DNA from: M3007 sp033764075
GTDB lineage: Bacteria > Bacteroidota > Bacteroidia > Chitinophagales > Saprospiraceae
Assembly: GCA_033764075.1 (NCBI GenBank)
Contig: JANRJH010000024.1
Location: 1 to 64,000, forward strand
DNA length: 64,000 nucleotides
Direction: 5' to 3'
In this document: piece by piece, positions 40,229 to 49,053 of the stretch
How positions within the stretch are numbered: the first letter of the stretch is position 1
Layout: each line of letters opens with the position of its first letter
Notes under the pieces: generated by a model
The model's database searches: none
Told to the model about the DNA's origin: nothing
Seen by the model: the letters and a program-made list of their open reading frames with translations, nothing else
Program-made: the position numbers and the translations under genes

Positions 40229-40514
40229 CAACGATGATAAGTTTATGCCCAATGAGGCGAGGCGCCCAGCGGGGGTCCCGCTCCACACAATGTTGTATGA
40301 TGAAAGTGCCCGGTTTATGTTCTTTGACAGTCTATTGCCTTGCCAAACGCCAAGACCCATAATCCCCAATCACCTTTTCATCTTTGATCACGATATACCG
40401 CCCATAATACCGTCTCATCAGTTCCTCTTCATTTTCCTTGAACCAGAGGTACTCTTTGAAATTCGGATATTTTCCGGCATCGTATTGGACCTTATCCTTT
40501 TCCATGTCCGTCAT
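40218..40514 (-). pseudogene. DUF5678-type small protein gene interrupted by an in-frame TAG
   Basis: The first 60 codons encode MTDMEKDKVQYDAGKY and then RRYYGRYIVIKDEKVIGDYG, a DUF5678-like N-terminus, and end at TAG (40332-40334). The same frame continues without another stop through TVKEHKPGTFIIQHC, which is the expected DUF5678 C-terminal strand, to a TGA at 40218. One nonsense change (or a recoded amber codon) splits the gene. DUF5678 genes often precede a retropepsin gene, which is what lies next. Confidence 0.7.
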
Positions 40515-40607
40515 TTTTCACAAAGTTACCTTTTTCTGCAAAACGAAGCAAGATGCTTGTTTTTCAATGCAGAAAGAAATGCGGTTATTCACCTGATAAC
40601 CTGTGGA

Positions 40608-41345
40608 TCAACGAAGATTTTCAACCTGTTTTGCCTTACGGGTACCCAGCCGAATGTTGATGAACTCAACCGCAACCGCGAAGAGCATCGACACATAAAC
40701 GTACCCCTTTGGAATGTAAAACCCAACCCCTTCGGCGATGAGTGTGGTGCCGATCATCACCAAAAACGCCAGGGCCAATACCTTTACAGCCGGGTGCCGA
40801 TTGACAAAGGCGCTGATGCCTCGGGCAGACAGCAACATGACAACCACCGACACCACTACTGCCGCAATCATAATGCCGATCTCCTTAACCATACCCACCG
40901 CAGTGATGACCGAATCCAGGGAAAAGACCAGGTCAACCAGCAGAATTTGGAGAATGACCAGATTGAAGGTTACCTTTTGAAGCGATTCCGCCCCGGTGGC
41001 CTCCCCCGCTTCTTCAAACTTGTTGTGAATCTCCTTCACCGCCTTGTAAATCAGAAACAGACCACCCAGAATCAGGATAAGATCGCGCCCGCTGATGGGT
41101 TGATCCACGATCGTGAACAGCGTCGCGGTTAGACCCATGATCCAGCTGATGGAAAAAAGCAAGCCCAAACGCAAAATCAGGGCCAGCGCAATGCCGGTTT
41201 GCCGGGCTTTCACCTGCTGGTCGGCCGGCAGCTTGTTGCTGAGAATGGTTATGAAAATAATGTTGTCTATGCCGAGTACGATTTCCAGGCTGCAAAGCGT
41301 CAGAAAAGCTACCCAGGCGCCCGGGTCGGTGATCCAGTCAAACAT
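40608..41345 (-). CDS. TerC family integral membrane protein
   Basis: This 245-residue protein has seven hydrophobic segments. TerC signatures are clear: LEIVLGIDNIIFI in the first helix and VFSLDSVITAVGM in the middle, with the paired acidic residues in membrane helices that form the metal site. SMLFAVAVEFINI near the end is also typical. TerC/Alx proteins export Mn2+ (loading or protecting exported metalloenzymes), and the family name comes from tellurium resistance. Full length. The promoter is likely in the gap before 41345 on the minus strand. Confidence 0.93.
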   Translation of the reverse strand: MFDWITDPGAWVAFLTLCSLEIVLGIDNIIFITILSNKLPADQQVKARQTGIALALILRLGLLFSISWIMGLTATLFTIVDQPISGRDLILILGGLFLIYKAVKEIHNKFEEAGEATGAESLQKVTFNLVILQILLVDLVFSLDSVITAVGMVKEIGIMIAAVVVSVVVMLLSARGISAFVNRHPAVKVLALAFLVMIGTTLIAEGVGFYIPKGYVYVSMLFAVAVEFINIRLGTRKAKQVENLR

Positions 41346-41394
41346 ACAAGTTGGTTTTACGTTTTAACGCAAAAGTATTGCTTTTTAAGTTTAG

Positions 41395-41424
41395 TTGTTC
41401 GGTAAAAAATCTATTTTACCTTTG
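41395..41424 (+). promoter_or_regulatory. Promoter of the 41458 lipoprotein gene
   Basis: TTG at 41395-41397, 19 nt, then tacctttg at 41417-41424 is an ideal Bacteroidota promoter. The predicted start near 41431 gives a leader of about 27 nt. Confidence 0.75.
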
Positions 41425-41457
41425 CGTTCATAAAAATCCACAAACTGCTCCGTCTCG

Positions 41458-42063
41458 ATGCTGCTGTTCCCACCCACCTCCCGCACCTCTTCGCTCTTGT
41501 TTCTGCTGCTGGCTTTGCTGCCCATCGCCTGTGATAACGACGATGACGACAACCAGGACATGCCCACAGACTACTCCTGCATCAAACTCGCCGACGAGAA
41601 CGGCCAATCCTTGGGATTATACGGATGCGATGCCTCGTCGGATTGGGGATCCGTTGCCCTCACGCCCAAGGAAAAGGCGTTGCTCGACTTTGAGTCCATC
41701 AACACGCCGCCCAATAACGTCGCCGACTCCGTGAGCGAACTGGTCGTCTTTCCGAATCCGGTGGCTGTAAACGGTGTTCTGGGTATGTCGTTACGAGGGG
41801 TCACCTCCGGGCAGAATGTATTGTTAAAGATGGTAATCGTCAATTCGTCGGGCGTCCCGCTGATGGAGGGTGGTTTGGCGGTAAAGACCAATTCCGCGGT
41901 GAATCAGTCCATCCCCAACATCGTGTTTCAGACCGGGCAGTACTACCGCATTTATTACCGGGTAAGCACCCAAACACAACCGGCGCTGCTCGAGGGTTAT
42001 GGCAATTTTCTGGTGTGCAAAGGGCCCATCAGTGTGGGCAACATCGAGTCGGACTGCATGTAA
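41458..42063 (+). CDS. Hypothetical lipoprotein
   Basis: This 201-residue protein has a signal peptide and lipobox (LFLLLALLPIAC) followed by an acidic DNDDDDNQD stretch, as often seen in surface lipoproteins of Bacteroidota. The mature part is beta-rich, with VFPNPVAVNGVLGMSL looking like a degenerate T9SS-tail or carbohydrate-module strand set, but no family is certain. It ends with CKGPISVGNIESDCM, a possible disulfide pair. It has its own strong promoter at 41395-41424 and heads a same-strand group of surface proteins. Confidence 0.65.
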   Translation: MLLFPPTSRTSSLLFLLLALLPIACDNDDDDNQDMPTDYSCIKLADENGQSLGLYGCDASSDWGSVALTPKEKALLDFESINTPPNNVADSVSELVVFPNPVAVNGVLGMSLRGVTSGQNVLLKMVIVNSSGVPLMEGGLAVKTNSAVNQSIPNIVFQTGQYYRIYYRVSTQTQPALLEGYGNFLVCKGPISVGNIESDCM

Positions 42064-42175
42064 CCCCATTGAAATACCGCAATAAGGGTATTAACAACAG
42101 CGCATCGGGGTTTGGCCAAATATTTGCGGTCTGGAATACAGCAATTCCGTTAACCGCTTATTAATCCGCACAACC

Positions 42176-42679
42176 ATGAACCGATTGTACTGTTGGCCCC
42201 TCTTATGTCTGCTACCCTGGGGATTGGGCGCCCAGGGATACACGTATTGCAACGAGGTGGTGGGGGCCACCGGCGCCTATGTGGAACATTTGGGCAGCCG
42301 TTTTTCCTGGACCGTCGGTGAGACGGCGATCACCACCTTTCAAAAACCATTTGTGCCCGTTGCGCTGACGCAAGGATTTCATCAACCTGAATTTTGTGCG
42401 GCGGTATCTGTAGTGGATCCCTACCTTGAACGGTTGGGGTTATCGTTGTATCCCAACCCGGCTGTGGATGTGATCAACTTGTCCTGGGAGGATGCCACAG
42501 CGCACACGCTTTGGATGCGTGTATATCATTCGGAAGGAATGCTGATGGAAGAATCCTCCGTGGCGTCCGGTCACCGGCTCCGTTGTGGCTACTGGCCATC
42601 CGGCGTATATCTTTTGCACCTGACCGATCCGGCAAGCGGCGCTACCGCCGTGTTACCCGTCTTTCGCGCGGATCGATAA
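42176..42679 (+). CDS. Small T9SS type A sorting-domain protein
   Basis: This 167-residue exported protein (signal LYCWPLLCLLPWGLGAQ) has a short N-terminal region with the motif SWTVGETAITTF, common in Bacteroidota proteins found before tail-fibre-like genes, and FCAAVSVVD. Residues 85-167 form a T9SS C-terminal sorting domain (LSLYPNPAVDVINLSW ... WPSGVYLLHL). The cargo part is very small. The protein should be secreted through the type IX system to the cell surface. It precedes the large S74 gene by 34 nt. Confidence 0.8.
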   Translation: MNRLYCWPLLCLLPWGLGAQGYTYCNEVVGATGAYVEHLGSRFSWTVGETAITTFQKPFVPVALTQGFHQPEFCAAVSVVDPYLERLGLSLYPNPAVDVINLSWEDATAHTLWMRVYHSEGMLMEESSVASGHRLRCGYWPSGVYLLHLTDPASGATAVLPVFRADR

Positions 42680-42713
42680 TCACTGTTTTTCCCAACCATT
42701 CAATCGATTTACC

Positions 42714-45554
42714 ATGTTGAAGCGAGCTCTCCTTTGGGTAGTTCTCCTGATGGCGGCGCCGGGCGTTTATGCCCAGCAGGCACCTCAGGGATTTAATTAT
42801 CAATGTATTGTGCGGGATCCCGGTGGAAATCCCGTATCCAATCAGGCCGTCACATTGCTCTTTTCCATCCGCAGCGGCATTCCAAACGGACCGGTAGCCT
42901 ATTCGGAAAGACACACCACCAGCACCAATGATTACGGGTTGACAAACCTGGTTGTCGGACAAGGGACACCTTTTCAGGGGACGTTTGCGGGCATCAACTG
43001 GGGCAGCGCCGCGCATTTCCTTTCCGTCTCCCTCGAAACATCGCCCAATGTGTTTGATGAGCTGGGCGCCTCCCAACTCATGAGCGTGCCCTATGCCCTG
43101 TACGCCCAGAATGGCGGCAATGGCGGCGACGACTGGGGTGCTCAGGTGGTGCAAACTACCGCCGTCCTCAGCGGCGAAGGCACCGTCGGCAATCCGCTCA
43201 CGCTCGCTTCCCAGGGCGCCCAAATCGGACAGGTACTTAAGTGGAATGGCGCCCAGTGGGTCCCGCAGGACGATATTTCGGATACCGGAACGGGCGGAGG
43301 CACCGTGACGGAGATCGGCACGGGCGTCGGATTGCAGGGTGGCCCAATCACCACATCGGGCATCATCAGTCTGAGCAATACGGGTGTGGCGCCGGGTCAA
43401 TACGGCGGAAATGACCGCATTCCGGTGATTACCGTCGATGCACAGGGGCGGATCACCGGCATCCAGTTAGACACGCTGAGTGGCGGGGGACTGCTCCTCG
43501 ACGCTGGCAACGGTATAGAGGTCATCCAGAACGGCAATATTGTCACCATCGTCAATACCGGCGACCTCGACCCGCTCAACGACCTGACCCAGTTCAGCAT
43601 CGCAGGGGGCGACCTCACCGGGCCTTACGACAACCTCCAGATCAAAGCCCAAACCGTAGGTTCCGCCGAAATCATCGACAAGAGCGTGGGAAGCGGCCAA
43701 ATGCAAGACGGCGCCGTGGGCGCCACCCAACTGGCCGGCAATGCCGTCGTTTCCGGAAAAATAGCCGATGGCGCCGTAGAGACGTCCAAGCTGGCCAACC
43801 AGTCCGTCACCGCCGACAAGATCCGTGCCGGCGCTGTAGAAACCGCGCACCTGGCCGACTTCTCCGTGACGACACCCAAACTGGCCGACAGGGCCGTTAC
43901 ACCCGACAAGCTCGCCACCCTCGGCGCTGCAGCGGGCCAGGTCATCAAATGGAATGGCAGCACGTGGGTTGCTGCCGACGACCTGCTGGGTAGCAGCGCC
44001 AGCCCCACCACCCTGAACCCAGGCCCCGGTATCAGCATCGCGGGCACCGGGCCAGCTTTTACCATTACCAATACCGGAGACCTCGATCCTTCAAACGACC
44101 TGACCACCACCAGCATTGCGGGCGGCGATATCGACGGTGTATTCTCCGCCTTGGTGATTAAACCAGGGGTGATCACCGACGCTGAAATGGCGCCGGACGC
44201 CATACGCAACGTCAACATCCAGAACAAAACCATTACCGGCAACAAACTGGCCGACATGGGCGCCATCAACGGCCAGGTGCTCAAATGGAACGGGTCAACA
44301 TGGGCGCCGGCCGACGATCAAAATTCCGGCATCAACCTCATTCCCGGACCCGGTATCGACATCACGGTCTCGGGCAGCAACTACATCATTACCAACGAAG
44401 GCGACCCGTTCCCGTTTGATGATGTCACCATCATTACAATCGCCGACGGCGATGTGACCGGCACTTACGACGACCTGCAAATACGCCCGGCCGCCGTAGG
44501 CAACATCGAACTGGCTGCCAACGCCGTATCCACCGGAAATATCCAAAATGGTGCGGTCATTGCAGCTAAACTCAACCAAATGGGCGCAACGGGCGGCCAG
44601 GTACTCAAATGGAACGGAACAGTATGGGCGCCCTCGGCCGACAACATCGGAGGCGATAACTGGGGCACCCAGGTGGTGGCTACGGGCAATACCCTATCCG
44701 GAAACGGAACGTTGCTCTCCCCGCTCAACCTCGCCCAGCAGGGCGCCTTTCCGGGGCAGGTGCTCAAGTGGAGCGGAACTGGATGGTCGCCGGGCATCGA
44801 CCAAACCGGCAACAACTACGCAGCTGGCACGGGCATCAGCATCACCGGCACAGCCCCCAACCTCATCATCAACAACACCGGCGACGCCGACAGGGACAGC
44901 CTGAACGAACTGCAAAACCTGGCCCTGAACGGCACCTTGCTCAGCCTGAGCAACTCCGCAGTCTCGGTTGACCTGGACACGCTGATCGCCGACGCCGGTT
45001 ATTGGTCGCTCGACACCTCCGGAAACATCGCCAACCAGAATCCGGGCAAAGTGCTGGTCGGCGCAGGTGGCCTCGAACTGGAAAATACCGGCGCCGGGGC
45101 AACCTGGACGTTTTTGGTAGACAACGGGGCAGGCAATATGGTACTCCTGCACAACGGAACAGCGGTCGGTAATTTTGCGCCCGACGGTATGTACACCCCT
45201 TCGGATCGCAGGTTGAAGGCCGACATTGCCGGCATGCGTGCCGTGTTGCCGAAAATTCTGCAACTGCAACCCGTCACCTACCGATATAACCGCTTTCCGG
45301 AATCCACAAAGCGTTCCATTGGGTTCATCGCCCAGGACGTGCAGGTGTTGTTCCCTGAACTGGTGTCGCACACCGACGGTCGCAACAACCACGAAGAGCA
45401 TTATGCAGTTAATTATGCAGGCATGAGCGTTCTTGCCATTCAAGCCATCCGGGAGCAGCAGGAATTGATACAACAACTCCATGCAGAAAACAAACTGATG
45501 AGCGAACGGATCGATTTGTTGGAAAAACGGCTGGAAAAATTGGAAAAACGGTAG
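42714..45554 (+). CDS. Tail-fibre-like surface protein with S74 intramolecular chaperone
   Basis: This 946-residue exported protein has a signal peptide (VVLLMAAPGVYAQQ) and a conserved N-terminal module (FNYQCIVRDPGGNPV ... VPYALYAQNGG). A long repetitive region carries GQVLKWNGSTWAPADD-type repeats separated by GPGISITGT and GDLDPxNDLT blocks, a likely trimeric fibrous shaft. The last 115 residues (from SDRRLKADIAG near 831) are an S74-type intramolecular chaperone: IGFIAQDVQVLFPELV and a C-terminal coiled coil (IREQQELIQQLHAENKLM). S74 domains trimerise phage tail spikes and then cut themselves off. Here the host-type signal and T9SS neighbours argue for a cell-surface fibre, not a prophage. 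Confidence 0.88.
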   Translation: MLKRALLWVVLLMAAPGVYAQQAPQGFNYQCIVRDPGGNPVSNQAVTLLFSIRSGIPNGPVAYSERHTTSTNDYGLTNLVVGQGTPFQGTFAGINWGSAAHFLSVSLETSPNVFDELGASQLMSVPYALYAQNGGNGGDDWGAQVVQTTAVLSGEGTVGNPLTLASQGAQIGQVLKWNGAQWVPQDDISDTGTGGGTVTEIGTGVGLQGGPITTSGIISLSNTGVAPGQYGGNDRIPVITVDAQGRITGIQLDTLSGGGLLLDAGNGIEVIQNGNIVTIVNTGDLDPLNDLTQFSIAGGDLTGPYDNLQIKAQTVGSAEIIDKSVGSGQMQDGAVGATQLAGNAVVSGKIADGAVETSKLANQSVTADKIRAGAVETAHLADFSVTTPKLADRAVTPDKLATLGAAAGQVIKWNGSTWVAADDLLGSSASPTTLNPGPGISIAGTGPAFTITNTGDLDPSNDLTTTSIAGGDIDGVFSALVIKPGVITDAEMAPDAIRNVNIQNKTITGNKLADMGAINGQVLKWNGSTWAPADDQNSGINLIPGPGIDITVSGSNYIITNEGDPFPFDDVTIITIADGDVTGTYDDLQIRPAAVGNIELAANAVSTGNIQNGAVIAAKLNQMGATGGQVLKWNGTVWAPSADNIGGDNWGTQVVATGNTLSGNGTLLSPLNLAQQGAFPGQVLKWSGTGWSPGIDQTGNNYAAGTGISITGTAPNLIINNTGDADRDSLNELQNLALNGTLLSLSNSAVSVDLDTLIADAGYWSLDTSGNIANQNPGKVLVGAGGLELENTGAGATWTFLVDNGAGNMVLLHNGTAVGNFAPDGMYTPSDRRLKADIAGMRAVLPKILQLQPVTYRYNRFPESTKRSIGFIAQDVQVLFPELVSHTDGRNNHEEHYAVNYAGMSVLAIQAIREQQELIQQLHAENKLMSERIDLLEKRLEKLEKR

Positions 45555-45571
45555 ATGCTGACAAACAAAAA

Positions 45572-45613
45572 AGGTAGGTTTGCGCTTCATTTCAGGCAGA
45601 CCTGCCTTTTTTT
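45572..45613 (+). terminator. Intrinsic terminator after the S74 gene
   Basis: aggtaggttt (45572-45581) pairs with agacctgcct (45598-45607) over 10 bp with two G-U pairs, followed by a run of seven T. It begins 17 nt after the stop codon. Confidence 0.75.
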
Positions 45614-45627
45614 GCTCAAGTGGGAAA

Positions 45628-46563
45628 ATGCGTCATTTAATGCTTACTGCCCTGTGTTTAACGCTTGCCGGAGCGGCCATGGCCTCCCCGGACACGCTGG
45701 CGCCATCCATTACCCTATTGGCTTCACCCATTTGTGAGGGCGATACGGTGTGGGTAAACGGAAATGCCTATCATGCCGGGCGGCCGCTGGGAACGGAAGT
45801 TATTCGCGCCGGAGCGGCCAACGGATGCGACAGCATCATCCAGGTCAACCTGGAACCGATACCCTCACCGTTTTTTGTGTTGACCGACACCCTGTGCCCT
45901 GGTGACATGCTGACCGTAAACGGCACAACGTACGATCAAAACAACCCGAACGGGCTGGAAACCATGCCCGGGGCCTCCTTTCTGGGTTGCGATTCATTAA
46001 TCCTGGTTGATCTGCAATTTTGGGAAACCTGGGCGTACGCAGGGCCCGACGGTGATGCGGTGATCGGTGATCAAATATGCTTCGATGCCCGATTCGGGCA
46101 GGCGGTGGTCTCCTTCGCCTGGAGCCCTCCCCCACCCTGTCCTTTTTCGCCCGAGTGTGGTTTTTTTTGCGAAACGAAGATAACCCCCGCTGAACTGACC
46201 TATGCGCTGACCGCCCTGGATTCCAACGGGTGCGTACTTCGCGACAGCGTAACCATTCGAGTGAACGACAATAGCCGTGTATATGTGCCGAATGTATTTA
46301 GTCCGCAAGCACAGGAGCCCAACGACCGCGTTTACGTATTTACCGATCGAAGTGTGCTGCGCATCCGACAGTTTTGGATTGCAGACCGATGGGGTGAAAT
46401 CGTATTCCAGGAACAGGATATACTCCCGAATGCGTATTCGGCAGGGTGGGACGGCACCTTCGAAGGAAAAAACATGCCGCCGGGCGTCTATCTGTACTTC
46501 CTTGAACTGGAGCGGATAGATGGCTCTTTTTTCACCGTAACCGGATCAGTCACGCTGCTTTAG
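45628..46563 (+). CDS. T9SS type B sorting-domain (gliding-motility C-terminal) protein
   Basis: This 311-residue exported protein (signal MLTALCLTLAGAAMA) has two short repeated modules of about 75 residues with the pattern 'CEGDTVWVNGNAY...GCDSIIQVNL' and 'CPGDMLTVNGTTY...GCDSLILVDL', then a Cys-containing linker. From about residue 217 a gliding-motility-associated C-terminal domain follows: VYVPNVFSPQAQEPNDRVYV, RIRQFWIADRWGEIVF and MPPGVYLYFLEL. Type B domains need a PorP/SprF-like partner for export, and a porP/sprF gene lies nearby at 49054. The frame opens at 45580, but Met 45628 starts the signal peptide. Confidence 0.88.
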   Translation: MRHLMLTALCLTLAGAAMASPDTLAPSITLLASPICEGDTVWVNGNAYHAGRPLGTEVIRAGAANGCDSIIQVNLEPIPSPFFVLTDTLCPGDMLTVNGTTYDQNNPNGLETMPGASFLGCDSLILVDLQFWETWAYAGPDGDAVIGDQICFDARFGQAVVSFAWSPPPPCPFSPECGFFCETKITPAELTYALTALDSNGCVLRDSVTIRVNDNSRVYVPNVFSPQAQEPNDRVYVFTDRSVLRIRQFWIADRWGEIVFQEQDILPNAYSAGWDGTFEGKNMPPGVYLYFLELERIDGSFFTVTGSVTLL

Positions 46564-46565
46564 TG

Positions 46566-49019
46566 TCATTGAATAACGCCGGTGAGTTTTAGCCGTTTGA
46601 CAATCGGATAACCGTTTTGGTCTTCCTGGCTAAGAATCACGTCAATGTCTTTACTCAGGGCGCCCCGCCTTTTGTTGGTGTCGAGCGCAATGGTAATGCG
46701 GCCGGTGGCGCCCGAGGCGATGCTGCCCTGGGTCCAGTCTACCCGCATGCATTCACAGGCACTGACAAATGTAATGTCGATGGGTACGGGTGCAATGTTT
46801 TTAAACGTGAATTCGGTGTTGACTGTTTCACCCTCCTTAACTCTTCCAAAGTCTTTAGTAGAGGCGTCGAAGGCCATGACCAGGTTGGCCAGGGCAGTCA
46901 TCGGGTCTTCGGAGGGCACCACCGTATCGGCGAACACGTCAAACAGCCAGTCGAAGGAAGTGGAAAAGTTTTGTTTTCCGCCCGGATTTTGTCCGCCGAC
47001 AGGTTCTTCGCGTTCAATTTCGATGGATGTGGGGCCTGCGGTGATCTTAAACTCTGTACGGCGGTTGAAGCGGTGTTGTTCTTCGGTGCATTCCACGCCG
47101 TTGGTGCATCCGTTGAGTATTTGTTTCTCGCCGTAGCCTTTGGCTACGATGCGGTTGGCGGTAATGCCTTTGGCGAGCATCCAGCGGCGTGCGCTTTCGG
47201 CCCGGCGCTGCGAGAGTTGTTCGTTGTAGTCGTCCTTGCCCCGTGAGTCGGTGTGCGAAGAAAGCTCGATGACCATATCCGGATATTGCTCCATGAGTTC
47301 TACCAGATAGGAAAGGTCTTTTTCGGCTTCGGGCAGGATTTTATCGTCGTCAAAATCGTAGAATATGCTGTTCAGGCGTATGGGTTCGTTGGTTTTGACG
47401 ATAACTGTTTCGGGCTGTTTGCGATCCAGCCGGAGAACGACCTTCTCCGTTTTCTCTACGCTGCGGGTGAGTCCTACGGTGTTGATCTTGGTGGTATCGG
47501 GTTTATAGCCCTCGCGTTCGGTGATGAGCAGGTACGATTTTTCGGGCGCCAGGGTAAACTGGAACTTATTGCCCTGGGGGTTCGTTCGGCTGTCCATTTT
47601 GACCGGGTTGGGGTCGGTCACGTCCACCAGGCGAACGGTACTGCCTTCGAGCGGCGGGTTTGTTTTTTCATTTTTACGACGCAGGCGGTATATTTCCATG
47701 GAAAGGTCCATCTTGACGCGGGCTTTTTCCCAGGCGTAGATGTCGTCGCAGCAGGTTTTGCTCTTGAGGTTGTTGGGGCCCGGGCGGTTGCTGACGATAA
47801 ATCCGGTGTAGCCGTCGGGGCTTTGGGAGAAAAACTGGTCATCGACGCTGGAATTGATGCCTGCGCCCATATTTTCCGGCTTGCTCCAAACGGAGCCGTT
47901 CCATTGGGAGACAAATACGTCGAAGCCGCCGAAAGAGGGCATTCCGTTGCTGCTGAAAAACAGCTTGCCGTCTTGATAGAACGGGGTAACCTCGTCGCCG
48001 GCGGTGTTGATCACCTTGCCCAGGTTCACCGGCACCCCAAACACTCCGTCGTCGCGTTTGGGGGCGTAGTAGATATCGTCGCCACCTTCACCACCGGGCA
48101 TATTGGCCACGAAGAAGAGCACTTTTTCGCCGAACAGCTCCCCTTCGCAGGGGTGTTTAGCGAGGTATTCGCCATTCACGCCGGCCACTTCCTTGGCGGC
48201 GCCCCAGCCTTCGGAACCCTGGAGTGCATAGTAGATCTTACTTTCGCTCATGTACTGGTTTTCCAGCGTGATGCGGGTAAAATACATGGTGCGGCCGTCG
48301 GGTGTGACGGAAACGTTGCCCTGGTGGAAGCCGTCGCGGTTGATGTTGATGCCCAGCGGCGTGGGGGCGCTGTATTCGCCGCCCTCGCCTTCTTTGGAGG
48401 CGGTGTACACCTTGCTGAACCAGTCACCCTCCTTGCCGTCGAGGGTGATTACTTCTTTGCCTTGCAGGGATGTGAAGTAGAGCTGGCCGTCGTTGTAGCT
48501 GGGCGAAGATTCGGTTTGGGGGCTGTTGGCCTTTTTGCCGAGGTTGGTCACGGTCATGCCCTCCGGCTCTTTGCTTTTGCGGGCCATCTGGCAGCCGTCG
48601 AGCTCCAACTGGGCGCGGGATTTCAAGGAGTCGCTGACGCCGTCGCTGATGTATTGCTTGAACATGTCGACCGCTTCGTCGTACTTACCGTTGTGTTTCA
48701 GCGACATGGCGTACAGGTATTTGTACTCGTTGAACTGCATTTTGCGGTCGCGCAGCACCAGGCGCTTAAGGTAACGCTCGGACTTGGCATAATCCCGCAG
48801 CTGAAAGTTCAACTCCGCCAGTTTGGGTATAAGGGTTTCGTCTTTGGTGTCTTCGAAAATTTCCTCGTAGTTCTCCAGGGCGCGGTAGGGGTTTCCGGTG
48901 ACTTCTGCCTCCTGAGCGGCGGCGAGCATTTTGTCGTTGGAGGGTTTATTGATGGGCTGCGCGAACGCGGCGCCCAGTGAGGCCAAATAAAGGCCGAAGA
49001 CAAGTGAAATATATTTCAT
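46566..49019 (-). CDS. OmpA family T9SS-associated protein with PD40 propeller and DUF1573 domain
   Basis: This 817-residue exported protein (signal LVFGLYLASLGAAFAQ) has TPR-like helices near residues 30-150, then a PD40/WD40-like propeller (about 170-430: PSYNDGQLYFTS, VTPDGRTMYFTR, FFSSNGMPSFGGFDVF). A carboxypeptidase-regulatory-like strand set follows. An OmpA peptidoglycan-binding domain is near 550-660 (FYDFDDDKILPEAEKDL; ELSSHTDSRGKDDYNEQLSQ). The last 100 residues (FGRVKEGETVNTEFTFKN; SACECMRVDW) form a DUF1573 Ig-like domain, an unusual addition. OmpA/PD40 proteins link T9SS outer membrane parts to peptidoglycan. It sits 34 nt after porP on the same strand. Confidence 0.87.
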   Translation of the reverse strand: MKYISLVFGLYLASLGAAFAQPINKPSNDKMLAAAQEAEVTGNPYRALENYEEIFEDTKDETLIPKLAELNFQLRDYAKSERYLKRLVLRDRKMQFNEYKYLYAMSLKHNGKYDEAVDMFKQYISDGVSDSLKSRAQLELDGCQMARKSKEPEGMTVTNLGKKANSPQTESSPSYNDGQLYFTSLQGKEVITLDGKEGDWFSKVYTASKEGEGGEYSAPTPLGININRDGFHQGNVSVTPDGRTMYFTRITLENQYMSESKIYYALQGSEGWGAAKEVAGVNGEYLAKHPCEGELFGEKVLFFVANMPGGEGGDDIYYAPKRDDGVFGVPVNLGKVINTAGDEVTPFYQDGKLFFSSNGMPSFGGFDVFVSQWNGSVWSKPENMGAGINSSVDDQFFSQSPDGYTGFIVSNRPGPNNLKSKTCCDDIYAWEKARVKMDLSMEIYRLRRKNEKTNPPLEGSTVRLVDVTDPNPVKMDSRTNPQGNKFQFTLAPEKSYLLITEREGYKPDTTKINTVGLTRSVEKTEKVVLRLDRKQPETVIVKTNEPIRLNSIFYDFDDDKILPEAEKDLSYLVELMEQYPDMVIELSSHTDSRGKDDYNEQLSQRRAESARRWMLAKGITANRIVAKGYGEKQILNGCTNGVECTEEQHRFNRRTEFKITAGPTSIEIEREEPVGGQNPGGKQNFSTSFDWLFDVFADTVVPSEDPMTALANLVMAFDASTKDFGRVKEGETVNTEFTFKNIAPVPIDITFVSACECMRVDWTQGSIASGATGRITIALDTNKRRGALSKDIDVILSQEDQNGYPIVKRLKLTGVIQ

Positions 49020-49053
49020 AGGATGGGTACGCAAGGGATTGTTGGAAGAGGAA

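Noticed and set aside
42714..45554. A prophage, based on the S74 tail-fibre domain
   Set aside because: The protein has a host signal peptide and all neighbours are host surface or secretion genes. No capsid, portal, terminase or integrase is present.
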